This document shows positions 1-7,121 of a stretch of 50,551 nt of DNA, piece by piece. How positions within the stretch are numbered: position 1 is the first letter of the stretch; every line of letters begins with the position of its first letter. The position numbers and the translations under genes are program-made. Location of the stretch: positions 1 through 50,551 of the forward strand of contig NZ_JAKKFF010000100.1 of assembly GCF_022229015.1 (NCBI RefSeq), given 5' to 3'. The notes beneath the pieces are model-generated. The model was not told the origin of the DNA. It saw nothing but the letters and a program-made list of their open reading frames with translations, and did no database searches. This DNA is from Micromonospora foliorum (lineage in GTDB: Bacteria; Actinomycetota; Actinomycetes; Mycobacteriales; Micromonosporaceae).

Positions 1-2
1 CC

Positions 3-599
3 ACAATCGCCGGCCCCGTCACCACCGCGTTCGCCGCAACCACCAGCAAGCCGACCACCCAGACCCAGGCCGACCGTAAGGGTCACGGTGAGCGGGAACT
101 GGGTGTGCGCTACGAGGCGCAGCCGAACTTCTACTACTGCGGGCCCGCCGCGACCCGTAACGCCCTGAGTGTGCAGGGTAAGAACATCAACGTTGATGAC
201 ATGGCCAAGGAGATGGGCACCACCGAGGCCGGCACCAACTCCATCAACGACATCACCCCCGTCCTGAACAAGGAAACCGGCAAGAACGACGCCTACCGGT
301 CGGTGGAGATCAGCACCCCCGACGCTGACGGCAAGCAGACCGACACGCTGCGCGCCGACGTCGTCAAGACCGTCGACGACGGCCGGGCCGTGGTCGCCAA
401 CATCGCCGGCACCAGCACCGACACCGACGGTGTCACCCACTCCTACGAGGGCGGGCACTACATCAGCGTCGTCGGCTACCGCGACAACGGCGAGACGGTG
501 AAGATCGCCGACTCCGCCGACCCGAACACCGCCTCCTACTGGATCAGCGTCGAGCACCTCGCGGACTGGATCGCCACCCGCGGCTACGCCACCAGCTGA
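3..599 (+). CDS. C39-like papain-fold peptidase, 5' truncated
   Basis: The gene runs in from beyond the left edge; the frame is open from base 3 and ends at TGA 597-599. The visible part starts with a small-residue stretch (TTAFAATTSKPTTQTQAD) that looks like the end of a signal peptide and a linker, so the product is probably secreted. The catalytic Cys sits in YYCGPAATRNAL (codon 138-140), the His in GGHYISVVGY (codon 456-458), followed by an Asp in ADSADPN. Cys-Gly-Pro-Ala then His-Tyr then Asp is the layout of the Peptidase_C39_2 family of papain-like enzymes. In actinobacteria these are usually stand-alone secreted proteins of unknown substrate rather than bacteriocin transporter domains, and no ABC transporter is attached here. 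A GTG at 105 could be read as a start, but the upstream in-frame secretory-type sequence argues for truncation. The family is fairly sure; the substrate is unknown. Confidence 0.75.
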   Translation, partial: TIAGPVTTAFAATTSKPTTQTQADRKGHGERELGVRYEAQPNFYYCGPAATRNALSVQGKNINVDDMAKEMGTTEAGTNSINDITPVLNKETGKNDAYRSVEISTPDADGKQTDTLRADVVKTVDDGRAVVANIAGTSTDTDGVTHSYEGGHYISVVGYRDNGETVKIADSADPNTASYWISVEHLADWIATRGYATS

Positions 600-604
600 C
601 CCCA

Positions 605-628
605 CACACCAGCACACCAGCACACCAG
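605..628. repeat. Short tandem repeat, CACACCAG x3
   Basis: Three consecutive copies of the 8-base unit CACACCAG lie 6 bases after the peptidase stop and run on into further CA/CAC-rich sequence to about 650. It is non-coding and sits just before a terminator hairpin. Confidence 0.7.
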
Positions 629-653
629 CACACACCACGCACCACGCACGAAG

Positions 654-690
654 CGAAGGGCCGGACCCCACCACGGGGCCCGGCCCTTCG
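654..690 (+). terminator. Intrinsic terminator hairpin after the C39-like gene
   Basis: CGAAGGGCCGG (654-664) pairs perfectly with CCGGCCCTTCG (680-690), and CCCC/GGGG continues the stem inward. TCGTCATTTCC follows. It would end transcription of the peptidase gene. Confidence 0.75.
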
Positions 691-718
691 TCGTCATTTC
701 CACCAACTGCCGCACGTA

Positions 719-770
719 TTGACAATTGTCGACTTCGGCGTGAGGCTGAAGGGCAGTGAGAGCGCTCTCT
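719..770 (+). promoter_or_regulatory. Putative promoter element and LacI-type operator upstream of the DUF1996 gene
   Basis: A TTGACA hexamer (719-724) overlaps the 10-base palindrome GACAATTGTC (721-730). At 758-769 lies the perfect palindrome GAGAGCGCTCTC, flanked by T on the left. A symmetric AGCGCT core is typical of LacI/CebR-family operators that control carbohydrate genes in actinobacteria. No good -10 box is seen at the expected distance, so the promoter part is weaker than the operator part. The gene starts 107 bases downstream of the operator. Confidence 0.5.
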
Positions 771-876
771 CGCACCGGCTCGACAGGCCACCACCAAGTC
801 TGGCCAGGCACAACTCCGATGCCTTCGGCGGCGGCGCGGAGCTGTCCCTGACCCGTCCCCCGACAGGAGTCACGAG

Positions 877-1791
877 ATGGACAGGGCCGCACCCCTCTCC
901 GGCATCCCCCGCCGACTGCGCCTCGTCACGGCGATCGGCGCGTTGCTGGTGCTACTCGGCACGTACCTGGTCTCCGCCACCGACCGGGCCGACGCCGCCC
1001 CCGGCCGCGCCGGCGCTGACTTCGGCGTCAACGTCATCCGCGTCGCCGAGTTCCCCGCCGACTGCACGTACAGCCACCGGCTGCCGGACGACCCGATCGT
1101 CTTCCCTGGGCTGCCCGGAGCGTCGCACATGCACAGCTTCTTCGGCAGCACGGTGACGAACGCCAAGACCACCCTCCCGGACCTGGTCAACTCGCCCACC
1201 ACCTGCAACCCCCGGGTGGACGTCTCGTCGTACTGGGTGCCGACCCTGTACCGGGACAACGTCGCGGTGGAACCGGCGATCGCCACGTTCTACTACCTGG
1301 GCGAGGGCGTACGCGCCGATGTCGTCGCGAACACCCAGCCGTTCCCGCTGGGGTTGCGGCTCGTCGCCGGCAACGCGAAGGCCACCGGGCCGAACGACAG
1401 CATCGCCCGCTGGTCCTGCCTGCACGCCGGGCACGTGCCCCCGTCGAAGGACTTCGTCAACTGCCCGTCGGGCACGATGTTGGAGTCGTACCTGGACTTC
1501 CCGCAGTGCTGGAACGGCCGGGACCTCGACTCGCCGGACCACAAGAGCCACCTGGCGTACCCGGTGAACCAGGCCTGCCCGAGCACCCACCCGGTGCACG
1601 TGCCGAAGTTGCGCCAGGTGCTGCGGTACCCGGTCACCGGTGACCCGTCGCGGTTCCGGCTGGCCTCCGGGCCGGGCTACACGATGCACGGCGACTTCTT
1701 CAACGCGTGGCCGGTGGCCGAGTTGGCCCGCCGGGTCCAGGACTGCATCCGTCCCGTCATCAAGTGCGGTCACGACGGCCGACCGATCTGA
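877..1791 (+). CDS. Secreted DUF1996 domain protein
   Basis: 304 aa. The ATG at 877 follows a CAGGAG ribosome site. The N-terminus has a basic segment (RRLRL) and a hydrophobic core (ATAIGALLVLLGTYLV type, residues about 15-33) followed by ATDRADAAPG, a signal peptide. From about residue 45 the chain reads as DUF1996: DFGVNVIRVAEF, DCTYSHRLPDDPIVFPG, the conserved His pair in SHMHSFFG, and WVPTLY. Further conserved-looking Cys and His residues lie in WSCLHAGH, FPQCWNGRDLDSPDHKSH and MHGDFFNAW. DUF1996 occurs in fungi, often joined to carbohydrate-binding WSC domains, and in actinobacteria. Its activity is not established. The LacI-type palindrome upstream suggests carbohydrate control. The family call is firm; a function is not claimed. 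Confidence 0.85.
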   Translation: MDRAAPLSGIPRRLRLVTAIGALLVLLGTYLVSATDRADAAPGRAGADFGVNVIRVAEFPADCTYSHRLPDDPIVFPGLPGASHMHSFFGSTVTNAKTTLPDLVNSPTTCNPRVDVSSYWVPTLYRDNVAVEPAIATFYYLGEGVRADVVANTQPFPLGLRLVAGNAKATGPNDSIARWSCLHAGHVPPSKDFVNCPSGTMLESYLDFPQCWNGRDLDSPDHKSHLAYPVNQACPSTHPVHVPKLRQVLRYPVTGDPSRFRLASGPGYTMHGDFFNAWPVAELARRVQDCIRPVIKCGHDGRPI

Positions 1792-1810
1792 GCCGACAGG
1801 TTCACCCCGC

Positions 1811-1842
1811 GGCGGCGGGTCCGGTCATCCGGGCCCGCCGCC
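1811..1842 (+). terminator. GC-rich terminator hairpin between the DUF1996 and DUF305 genes
   Basis: GGCGGCGGGTCCGG (1811-1824) and CCGGGCCCGCCGCC (1829-1842) form a 14-base stem with one G-T wobble and a TCAT loop. It starts 20 bases after the DUF1996 stop, so the next gene probably has its own transcription start or depends on read-through. Confidence 0.6.
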
Positions 1843-1861
1843 CTGGTGGGAAGGGAGTCGG

Positions 1862-2461
1862 ATGCGCCAGTCGACGGCGTCCGCCCTGCTCGCTGCCGTG
1901 CTGCTCGTCGCCGGCTGCGGCGCTGGGCCACGAGACGCGGCCAGCACCGCCACACCACCCGTGACCGCGCCGCCCGTGTCGAGTGCGCCGACAGCCACGG
2001 GTACGGCGGGGTCGTTCAACCCCACTGACATCGCCTGGCTGCAACTGACGGTGGCGATGACCGAACGCCTGCTGCCCGTACTCGATCTGGTGCCGGCGCG
2101 GACCACCGACCCGGCCTGGCGGCGGACGGCCACCCAGGTGGCGACCACCCGGCGCGCCGAGTTGGACCGTGCCCACCGACTGCTGGCCGAGGCCGCCGCC
2201 CCGACGACGAATCCGCACGAGGGGCACGACATGCCGGGAATGGTCACCGCCCAGGAGGTGACCGTGCTGCGGGCAGCCAGCGGGAAGCCGTTTCACCGCC
2301 TGCTCGCCGGGCACCTGCGGGCGCACCTCACGCAGTCGGTCCGGATCGCCACCGAGGAGCAGCAGAGCGGAGCCCAGCCGGCGACCGTCGCGCTGGCGGC
2401 TGCCGTGGTCCGGTCCGGCACCGCCGACCTCGCCCGACTCGATCATCTCGACCCCGCGTAG
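1862..2461 (+). CDS. DUF305 family lipoprotein
   Basis: 199 aa, ATG at 1862 preceded by GGAAGGGAG. Residues 1-19 form a lipoprotein signal with the lipobox LVAGC (Cys19). A Thr/Pro/Ala-rich linker follows to about residue 50. The rest is a mostly helical four-helix domain with the DUF305 hallmark HEGHDMPGM, near residues 119-127. DUF305 proteins are ferritin-like; His/Met-rich members occur near copper genes, and a metal-binding role has been proposed from that. The domain here is shorter than typical and lacks the usual paired repeat, and no copper gene is adjacent. It ends 10 bases before the convergent hydrolase gene ends. Family likely; metal binding is inference. Confidence 0.75.
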   Translation: MRQSTASALLAAVLLVAGCGAGPRDAASTATPPVTAPPVSSAPTATGTAGSFNPTDIAWLQLTVAMTERLLPVLDLVPARTTDPAWRRTATQVATTRRAELDRAHRLLAEAAAPTTNPHEGHDMPGMVTAQEVTVLRAASGKPFHRLLAGHLRAHLTQSVRIATEEQQSGAQPATVALAAAVVRSGTADLARLDHLDPA

Positions 2462-2471
2462 CCGCCCGCGC

Positions 2472-3155
2472 TCAGCCGCGAGCGGTGACGATCTCGTCGA
2501 GCAGCGCGGCCAGCTCGACCGGACGGGACAGGAACGGTGAGTGGCTGGACTCGATCCGCCGGACGCTGGTGGCCCGGGCGGCCATCTTCTCCTGCAGCGG
2601 CACCGGAATGGCTTGGTCGTTGGTGCAGACGATGTAGGTCGACGGGATCGAGCGCCATGCCGGCTCGGTCACCCGGTCCACGCATGCCCGCAGGCGCTGG
2701 TCGACCAGTTGGCTGATGGCGGCCTCGGCATCGGCGTCCGACAGGTCGCCGTAGAACGCCGTGCGCGGGTCCCCGGTGATCGGGATCAGCACGTCGGTCT
2801 CGACCGGGTCCGGCACGCCGTGGAAGCTGAACATCGACTCACCACGGTCCAGCTGGTACGCCGTCAGGTAGACGAGGTGCTCGACCTCGGACAGGCCGGT
2901 GGCGGCCTCGCTGACCGGGATGCCGCCGTAGGAGTGGGCCACCACGACGACCGGCCCACCGATCGCCGCGATCTCCTGGCGGACGGCGGCGGCGTCGTCC
3001 CGCATGCCGCCTCGGGCGTCCGGCCCCGAGGTGGGCAGGTCGACGGCCCGGGTCGGGTAGCCGAGGACGTCCAGTTCTGCCCGGAGGCGGTCCCAGACGG
3101 CCGGCTGGTGCCAGGCGCCGTGGACGAACAACAGGGTGGGGCGGGTCGAGGTCAT
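2472..3155 (-). CDS. Alpha/beta hydrolase (short esterase type)
   Basis: 227 aa. Catalytic features are the oxyanion-type HGAWH (residues 12-16), the nucleophile elbow AHSYGG with Ser75, an acidic residue in VCTNDQAIP, and a C-terminal His in ESSHSPFLS. It has the compact fold of the AB_hydrolase_6 group, which contains plant methylesterase-like enzymes and actinobacterial esterases. There is no signal peptide, so it is cytoplasmic. The start at 3155 is chosen because the hydrolase fold begins at once (TRPTLLFVHGAWH); an earlier in-frame start would add about 28 unrelated residues through the operator region. The palindromic site 20 bases upstream suggests a TetR or MarR-type repressor, whose gene is not obvious. 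The substrate cannot be told from sequence. Confidence 0.85.
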   Translation of the reverse strand: MTSTRPTLLFVHGAWHQPAVWDRLRAELDVLGYPTRAVDLPTSGPDARGGMRDDAAAVRQEIAAIGGPVVVVAHSYGGIPVSEAATGLSEVEHLVYLTAYQLDRGESMFSFHGVPDPVETDVLIPITGDPRTAFYGDLSDADAEAAISQLVDQRLRACVDRVTEPAWRSIPSTYIVCTNDQAIPVPLQEKMAARATSVRRIESSHSPFLSRPVELAALLDEIVTARG

Positions 3156-3173
3156 GGCCTGCGCTTTCACTGA

Positions 3174-3202
3174 TCGGACACAATGCCGGACAGTGTGTCC
3201 GA
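3174..3202. promoter_or_regulatory. Operator-like palindrome cluster upstream of the hydrolase gene
   Basis: The perfect 15-base palindrome CGGACAGTGTGTCCG (3187-3201) overlaps a wider inverted repeat TCGGACAC (3174-3181) and GTGTCCGA (3195-3202). Three CGGACA half-sites in 29 bases, just before the hydrolase start, resemble TetR-family operators. The regulator is not identified. Confidence 0.55.
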
Positions 3203-3303
3203 CGGAGCCAACGATAGCTGGCGCCGCCCCACCGGCCACCCGAGGCGGGTGAACTCCTGGCGTCGGTGCCGTGGTCTGCGCGATCGCGTCCCGGGCTTAC
3301 GCC

Positions 3304-4947
3304 TTACGCCCGGCGACCACAGCGTCCTCCAAATCCCGCGAGCGAAAGCTCCCGACCTGGCCAGCGGGAGCGGAGTCTGCGGTCGTGGCTGGCCACGACG
3401 ACGGCACCCGGGCCGGTGCCCAGGGCGTCCTCCAGCTCGTCGCAGAGCGTCGGCGAGAGGTGGTTGGTGGGCTCGTCGAGCAGGAGCAGCTCCGGCGGAT
3501 CGGCGACGAGCACCGCCAGGGCGAGCCGACGGCGCTGTCCCACCGACAGGTCGGCCACCGGGCGGTCGAGGTCCGCCGGGGCGAGGAGTCCGAGGGACGA
3601 CAGCGGTACGACCTCGGCCCGCTCCATCCCGACGGCACCGTCGAAGACCTGCCGGGCCGTCCGCCGCGCATCCGCGAAGACGCTGTCCTGGGCGAGCAGA
3701 CCGACCCGCAGCTCCGGTCGTCGCCAGAGCGCTCCGGCACCAACCAGGTGGCCGGCCAGCACGGCGAGCAGAGTCGACTTGCCCGCGCCGTTGGGGCCGG
3801 TCACCAACAGCCGGTCGCGAGCCTTGATCTCCAGGTGCGCCACCCGCAGTCGGCCGGGAACCTCCAGCCGGTCCGCCGTGACGATGACCCCGTCGCTGTC
3901 GCCGACGGCGAGCGCCGGCGCGTGGAAGCGCAGCGGCTCCGACGGCACCGGAACGGGGTCGCGCTCGATCGTCTCCAGTCGACGGGCGGCGTCACGGACG
4001 CGCCGGGAGATCTGGTTCTGGACACGGCCGGCGGTGTGCCCGTACCCCATCTTCTCGCTGTCGCGCGGGCCCCGGCCGTGGGCGACCTGGTGCCCGGTCA
4101 CGGCGGCGGCCTCGCGCAGATCGGCGAGGAGCGCCTGCTCGTCGTCGTAGCGCCGACGCCACCGTTGCGCCTCGGCGCGCTTCGCCGTCAGGTACGCGGT
4201 GTAGCCGCCGCCGAAGCGGACCGGCCCGTCGACCGCCGGGTCCAGGTCGATGAGATCGGTGCAGACCGCGTCCAGGAAGGCCCGGTCGTGACTGGCCACC
4301 ACGACCACCCCCGGCATGGCACGGAGCTGGTCCTCGCAGAACGCCGCCCCCGCGTCGTCGAGATGGTTGGTGGGCTCGTCGAGCAGCAGCGCGCTCGGCC
4401 GACGGATCAGCGTCGCCGCGAGAGCGAGCCGACCACGTTGCCCACCGGAGAGCGCGCCCAACGTCCGGTCGTGGGGCAACCCGCCGAGACCGAGGCCGTC
4501 AAGGACCGTCCGGGCCCGCCGGTCGGCGCCCCAGGCGTCGCGGTCCTGCGCCCGCTCCAGCACCTCGCCGTAGGCGGCCAGCAGCCGGTCGTGCTGCTCG
4601 GCGCCCTCCGGCGAGTCGGCGAGCGCGACGCCGATCCGGTCCAGCTCGGCGAGGTCGGTGCGAGCCTCGCGCAGCGCGTCGTCGAGGACCGCGGCGATGG
4701 TCGTGGCTGGGCGGAAGGGCAGCTCCTGGTGCAGGAAGCCGACGTCCGGCGGGCGCGTGACGGCGCCGGAGTCGGGTTGGTCGACGCCGGCGAAGACCCG
4801 CAGCAGGGTCGTCTTGCCGGTGCCGTTCTCACCGATCAGGCCGATCCGGTGGCCGGGCGCGGCGGTCAGGGAGACGCCGTCGAGCACGCGGCGGCCACCG
4901 CGGAACCGCACGAGGTCATGGGCGATGAGAGCAGGTCGAACAGACAT
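3304..4947 (-). CDS. ABC-F family ATPase (probable ribosome-protection / antibiotic resistance type)
   Basis: 547 aa with two complete nucleotide-binding domains and no membrane segment, which defines ABC-F. NBD1 has Walker A GENGTGKT (39-46), signature LSGGQRGRLALA and Walker B LLLDEPTNHL. NBD2 has Walker A GPNGAGKST, signature LSVGQRRRLALA and Walker B LLLLDEPTNHL. The interdomain linker carries a basic helical stretch (KRAEAQRWRRRYDDEQ), as in the ribosome-contacting arm. ABC-F proteins act on the ribosomal E site; actinobacterial members such as TlrC and OleB give self-resistance to macrolides. The size fits both resistance and housekeeping members. GAGG precedes the ATG at 4947; a more distant start would need translation through the leader. 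A TetR gene lies upstream on the same strand, 213 bases away. The drug, if any, cannot be inferred. Confidence 0.85.
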   Translation of the reverse strand: MSVRPALIAHDLVRFRGGRRVLDGVSLTAAPGHRIGLIGENGTGKTTLLRVFAGVDQPDSGAVTRPPDVGFLHQELPFRPATTIAAVLDDALREARTDLAELDRIGVALADSPEGAEQHDRLLAAYGEVLERAQDRDAWGADRRARTVLDGLGLGGLPHDRTLGALSGGQRGRLALAATLIRRPSALLLDEPTNHLDDAGAAFCEDQLRAMPGVVVVASHDRAFLDAVCTDLIDLDPAVDGPVRFGGGYTAYLTAKRAEAQRWRRRYDDEQALLADLREAAAVTGHQVAHGRGPRDSEKMGYGHTAGRVQNQISRRVRDAARRLETIERDPVPVPSEPLRFHAPALAVGDSDGVIVTADRLEVPGRLRVAHLEIKARDRLLVTGPNGAGKSTLLAVLAGHLVGAGALWRRPELRVGLLAQDSVFADARRTARQVFDGAVGMERAEVVPLSSLGLLAPADLDRPVADLSVGQRRRLALAVLVADPPELLLLDEPTNHLSPTLCDELEDALGTGPGAVVVASHDRRLRSRWPGRELSLAGFGGRCGRRA

Positions 4948-5040
4948 GGGGAACCTCGGAGAACGACGATCCGGGGCGCACACCGGCACCCCCGGCGGAA
5001 GCAGGACATGACGACGGAGGCCGCGGCGACAAGGGCGCGA

Positions 5041-5094
5041 TCACGCGCTCGTCGGCGGCCGGTCCGGGTGCTCACCCGGAGATGTCGTCGTCAC
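5041..5094 (-). CDS. Candidate 17-codon leader peptide upstream of the ABC-F gene
   Basis: A GTG at 5094 opens MTTTSPGEHPDRPPTSA, ending in TGA at 5041-5043, 93 bases before the ABC-F start. A GGAG lies about 12 bases upstream of the GTG, which is far for a ribosome site. The hairpin CCGGGT...ACCCGG (5064-5079) lies inside the ORF. ABC-F resistance genes in Gram-positive bacteria are often controlled by ribosome stalling on a short leader, so the position is suggestive. The peptide matches no leader I know, and the ORF could be chance in GC-rich DNA. Confidence 0.25.
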   Translation of the reverse strand: MTTTSPGEHPDRPPTSA

Positions 5095-5160
5095 CTGCCA
5101 CGTCTGCTCCGATCTCCGAAAACTCGGGCGCAAGAATAACTCGGCGTCGCTGGCCTCGGC

Positions 5161-5772
5161 TCAGCTCCCGCCAGTGCGGGCACCGGCTCGCAGCGAGTCG
5201 ATGGTGAGGTCGAGGACGGCTTCGAGGTGGTCGATCTTCCCGGTGGAGAGCAGCAGCAGCACACCGCCCTGGATGCCGGCGAGCAGTGCCGCGGCGGCCC
5301 GGTCGGCGTCGAGGTCCGGGTCGATGTCGCCGGTCGACTGCATGTGCCGGATGCCCTCGGTGATCGCCGTCTGCCAGCGCCACATGAGCCCGGTCACGAT
5401 CGCCTGCGCGCCGGGCGCCCGCCGGCCGGTCTGGCCGAGCAGACCGTTGAGGGGGCACTTCACCCCCTGCGCGAGGTACCGCTCGATCAGTCGGTCGCGC
5501 CAGGCGAGCCAGGCCGGCCAGGATGTCAGGTTGCTGAGCATCGGCTCCTGGTCAATGAGCACCTGGTCCGCCTCGTGCTGGGCCACCGCGAGCAGCAGTC
5601 CCTCCTTCCCGTCCGGGAAGTAGTGGAAGAGCTGGCCCTTGCTGGTGCCGGTGTGGGCCATCACATCCTCGAGGCGTACCTCGTCGACGCCGCGCTCGCG
5701 GATCTCGGCGGCCGCGCCGGCGACGATGCGCGCCCGGGTCGCCTCGCCCTTGCGGGTCAACGCCCGTGTCAT
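5161..5772 (-). CDS. TetR family transcriptional repressor
   Basis: 203 aa. The N-terminal TetR helix-turn-helix covers about residues 8-60: TRARIVAGAAAEIRERG, then VRLEDVMAHTGTSKGQLFHYF, a classic TetR recognition helix. The C-terminal ligand-binding region (about 75-195) resembles the LmrA/YxaF-like group. The ATG at 5772 has an excellent AGGAGG seven bases upstream. It is divergent from the aldo/keto reductase gene, and the intergenic region holds two near-identical palindromes, so it very probably represses both itself and the reductase. It lies in the same direction as the ABC-F gene downstream, separated by 213 bases; co-regulation of that gene is possible but unproven. Confidence 0.92.
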   Translation of the reverse strand: MTRALTRKGEATRARIVAGAAAEIRERGVDEVRLEDVMAHTGTSKGQLFHYFPDGKEGLLLAVAQHEADQVLIDQEPMLSNLTSWPAWLAWRDRLIERYLAQGVKCPLNGLLGQTGRRAPGAQAIVTGLMWRWQTAITEGIRHMQSTGDIDPDLDADRAAAALLAGIQGGVLLLLSTGKIDHLEAVLDLTIDSLRAGARTGGS

Positions 5773-5786
5773 GAGACCTCCTGGTC

Positions 5787-5802
5787 TGGACCTGCGGGTC
5801 CA
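5787..5802. promoter_or_regulatory. TetR operator O1
   Basis: TGGACCTGCGGGTCCA is a perfect inverted repeat (TGGACC / GGTCCA around TGCG). It starts 14 bases upstream of the tetR start codon. It is almost identical to O2, which starts exactly 32 bases further on. Confidence 0.75.
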
Positions 5803-5818
5803 ACCCTACCTCGGTTTC

Positions 5819-5834
5819 TGGACTTGCGGGTCCA
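5819..5834. promoter_or_regulatory. TetR operator O2
   Basis: TGGACTTGCGGGTCCA differs from O1 by one base in one arm. Start-to-start spacing of 32 bases is close to three helical turns, putting both sites on the same DNA face. It lies 69 bases before the aldo/keto reductase start. Confidence 0.75.
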
Positions 5835-5903
5835 TTTTTGCCGAGCAAAGGTCTGAACACGCGGTCCGCAGCGGGCCGACACCACGATCGGGAGGGCACC
5901 ACG

Positions 5904-6995
5904 ATGAACCACTACTACCTGCTCGGGCGGTCCGGTCTGCGGGTGAGCCGGCTGGCGTTGGGCACGATGAACTTCGGCGTCGACGGGTTCCACGCCGCGT
6001 ACGGCAAGACCGAGGCGGAGGCCGAGCCGATCTTCCGGCAGTACCTGGAGGCGGGCGGGAACTTCATCGACACGGCGGACTTCTACACCGCAGGCGAGAG
6101 CGAGAAGATCCTCGGCCGCCTGATCGACCGGGCCGGCGTACGGGAGCGGCTCGTGCTGACCAGCAAGTTCACCAACACCGTCGACCCGACCGACCCGAAC
6201 GCCAGCGGCAACGGCCGCAAGCACATCATGCGGGCCGTGGAGGCGTCGCTACGCCGGCTCGGCACCGACTACATCGACCTGTACCTGCTGCACACCTGGG
6301 ACCGGATCACCCCGGTCGAGGAGGTCGTGCACACCCTCGACGACCTCGTGCGCGCCGGCAAGATCCGGTACGCCGGCCTCTCCGACGTACCGGCCTGGTA
6401 CGCCGCCCGGGCACAGAGCTACGCCGAAGCGCACGGGCTGGCCCCGACGATCAATCTGCAGCTCCCGTATTCCCTGGTCAGCCGGGGCATCGAGGCGGAG
6501 TATGTGGCGATGGCCCAGACGATGGGCATGGGGCTCACCGCGTGGAGCCCGATCGCCAGCGGCCTGCTCAGCGGCAAGTACCGGCGCACCGGCGACGGTC
6601 TGAGCGGCAGCGGTCGGCTGACCAATCCCGACGCCGGAGGGCGTGAGGTCAGCCCCAGCGAATGGCAGGTCATCGAGGCACTGGAGAGCGTGGCCGCCGA
6701 CCTGGGTCGCAGCATGGCCCAGGTCGCGATCAACTGGGTCGCGACCCAGCCCGCCGTCGCCTCAGTGATCATCGGGGCCAGCAGCGCCGAGCAGGTCGGC
6801 AGCAACTTCGAGTCGCTCGACTTCGAGATCCCGGCCGACGCCCGCCGCCGGCTTGAGGAGGCCAGCGCGCCGCAGTTCGGGGGGCCCTACGTGATGTTCA
6901 CCCCGCAGTACCAGTCCTGGGTGGTGAGCCCCGGCCTCGGCATCGGCGACAAGCCCGCCGGCTACGCCCCGCCGGTGTTCAACGGCACCAAGTAG
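5904..6995 (+). CDS. Aldo/keto reductase
   Basis: 363 aa; ATG at 5904 follows GGGAGGG. The (beta/alpha)8 reductase fold is clear from GLRVSRLALGTMNFG, the catalytic Asp56 and Tyr61 in FIDTADFYTAGESE, Lys88 in LTSKF and His130 in YLLHTWD. The C-terminal NADPH-binding part includes ASVIIGASSAEQVGSN. It belongs to the broad YajO/Tas-like group of NADPH-dependent reductases for aldehydes and ketones. It is cytoplasmic. It is divergent from tetR with two shared operators, so it is the probable regulated target, perhaps for detoxifying the inducing compound. The physiological substrate is unknown. Confidence 0.9.
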   Translation: MNHYYLLGRSGLRVSRLALGTMNFGVDGFHAAYGKTEAEAEPIFRQYLEAGGNFIDTADFYTAGESEKILGRLIDRAGVRERLVLTSKFTNTVDPTDPNASGNGRKHIMRAVEASLRRLGTDYIDLYLLHTWDRITPVEEVVHTLDDLVRAGKIRYAGLSDVPAWYAARAQSYAEAHGLAPTINLQLPYSLVSRGIEAEYVAMAQTMGMGLTAWSPIASGLLSGKYRRTGDGLSGSGRLTNPDAGGREVSPSEWQVIEALESVAADLGRSMAQVAINWVATQPAVASVIIGASSAEQVGSNFESLDFEIPADARRRLEEASAPQFGGPYVMFTPQYQSWVVSPGLGIGDKPAGYAPPVFNGTK

Positions 6996-7009
6996 GCCGC
7001 CGCAAGATC

Positions 7010-7073
7010 GCGCTCGATCAGGGAAACAGTGGGGTCCGCGCCCGCGGAGACCACTCCGCCCAGGATCGAGCGC
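7010..7073. terminator. Possible long-loop hairpin between convergent genes
   Basis: GCGCTCGATC (7010-7019) and GATCGAGCGC (7064-7073) are perfect 10-base inverted arms enclosing 44 bases with some internal pairing. It lies in the 126-base gap between the convergent reductase and hydrolase genes. A terminator role is plausible but not certain. Confidence 0.4.
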
Positions 7074-7121
7074 TGGGTGCGCCCTGGTCGGGCGAGGGTT
7101 ACGGCGACCAGGGCGACGGTC

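Noticed and set aside
605..628. CRISPR-like direct repeats
   Set aside because: The unit is 8 bases in direct tandem without spacers; no cas genes or other repeat array were seen in the window.
952..1773. Long minus-strand open frame opposite the DUF1996 gene
   Set aside because: Composition is Arg/Gly/Val/Gln-rich with no motif, as usual for a shadow frame in GC-rich DNA; the plus-strand gene has a ribosome site, signal peptide and family motifs.
4866..5075. 69-codon minus-strand ORF overlapping the ABC-F start
   Set aside because: It overlaps the ABC-F gene out of frame and has no ribosome site of note; as a leader it is less likely than the shorter one inside the gap.
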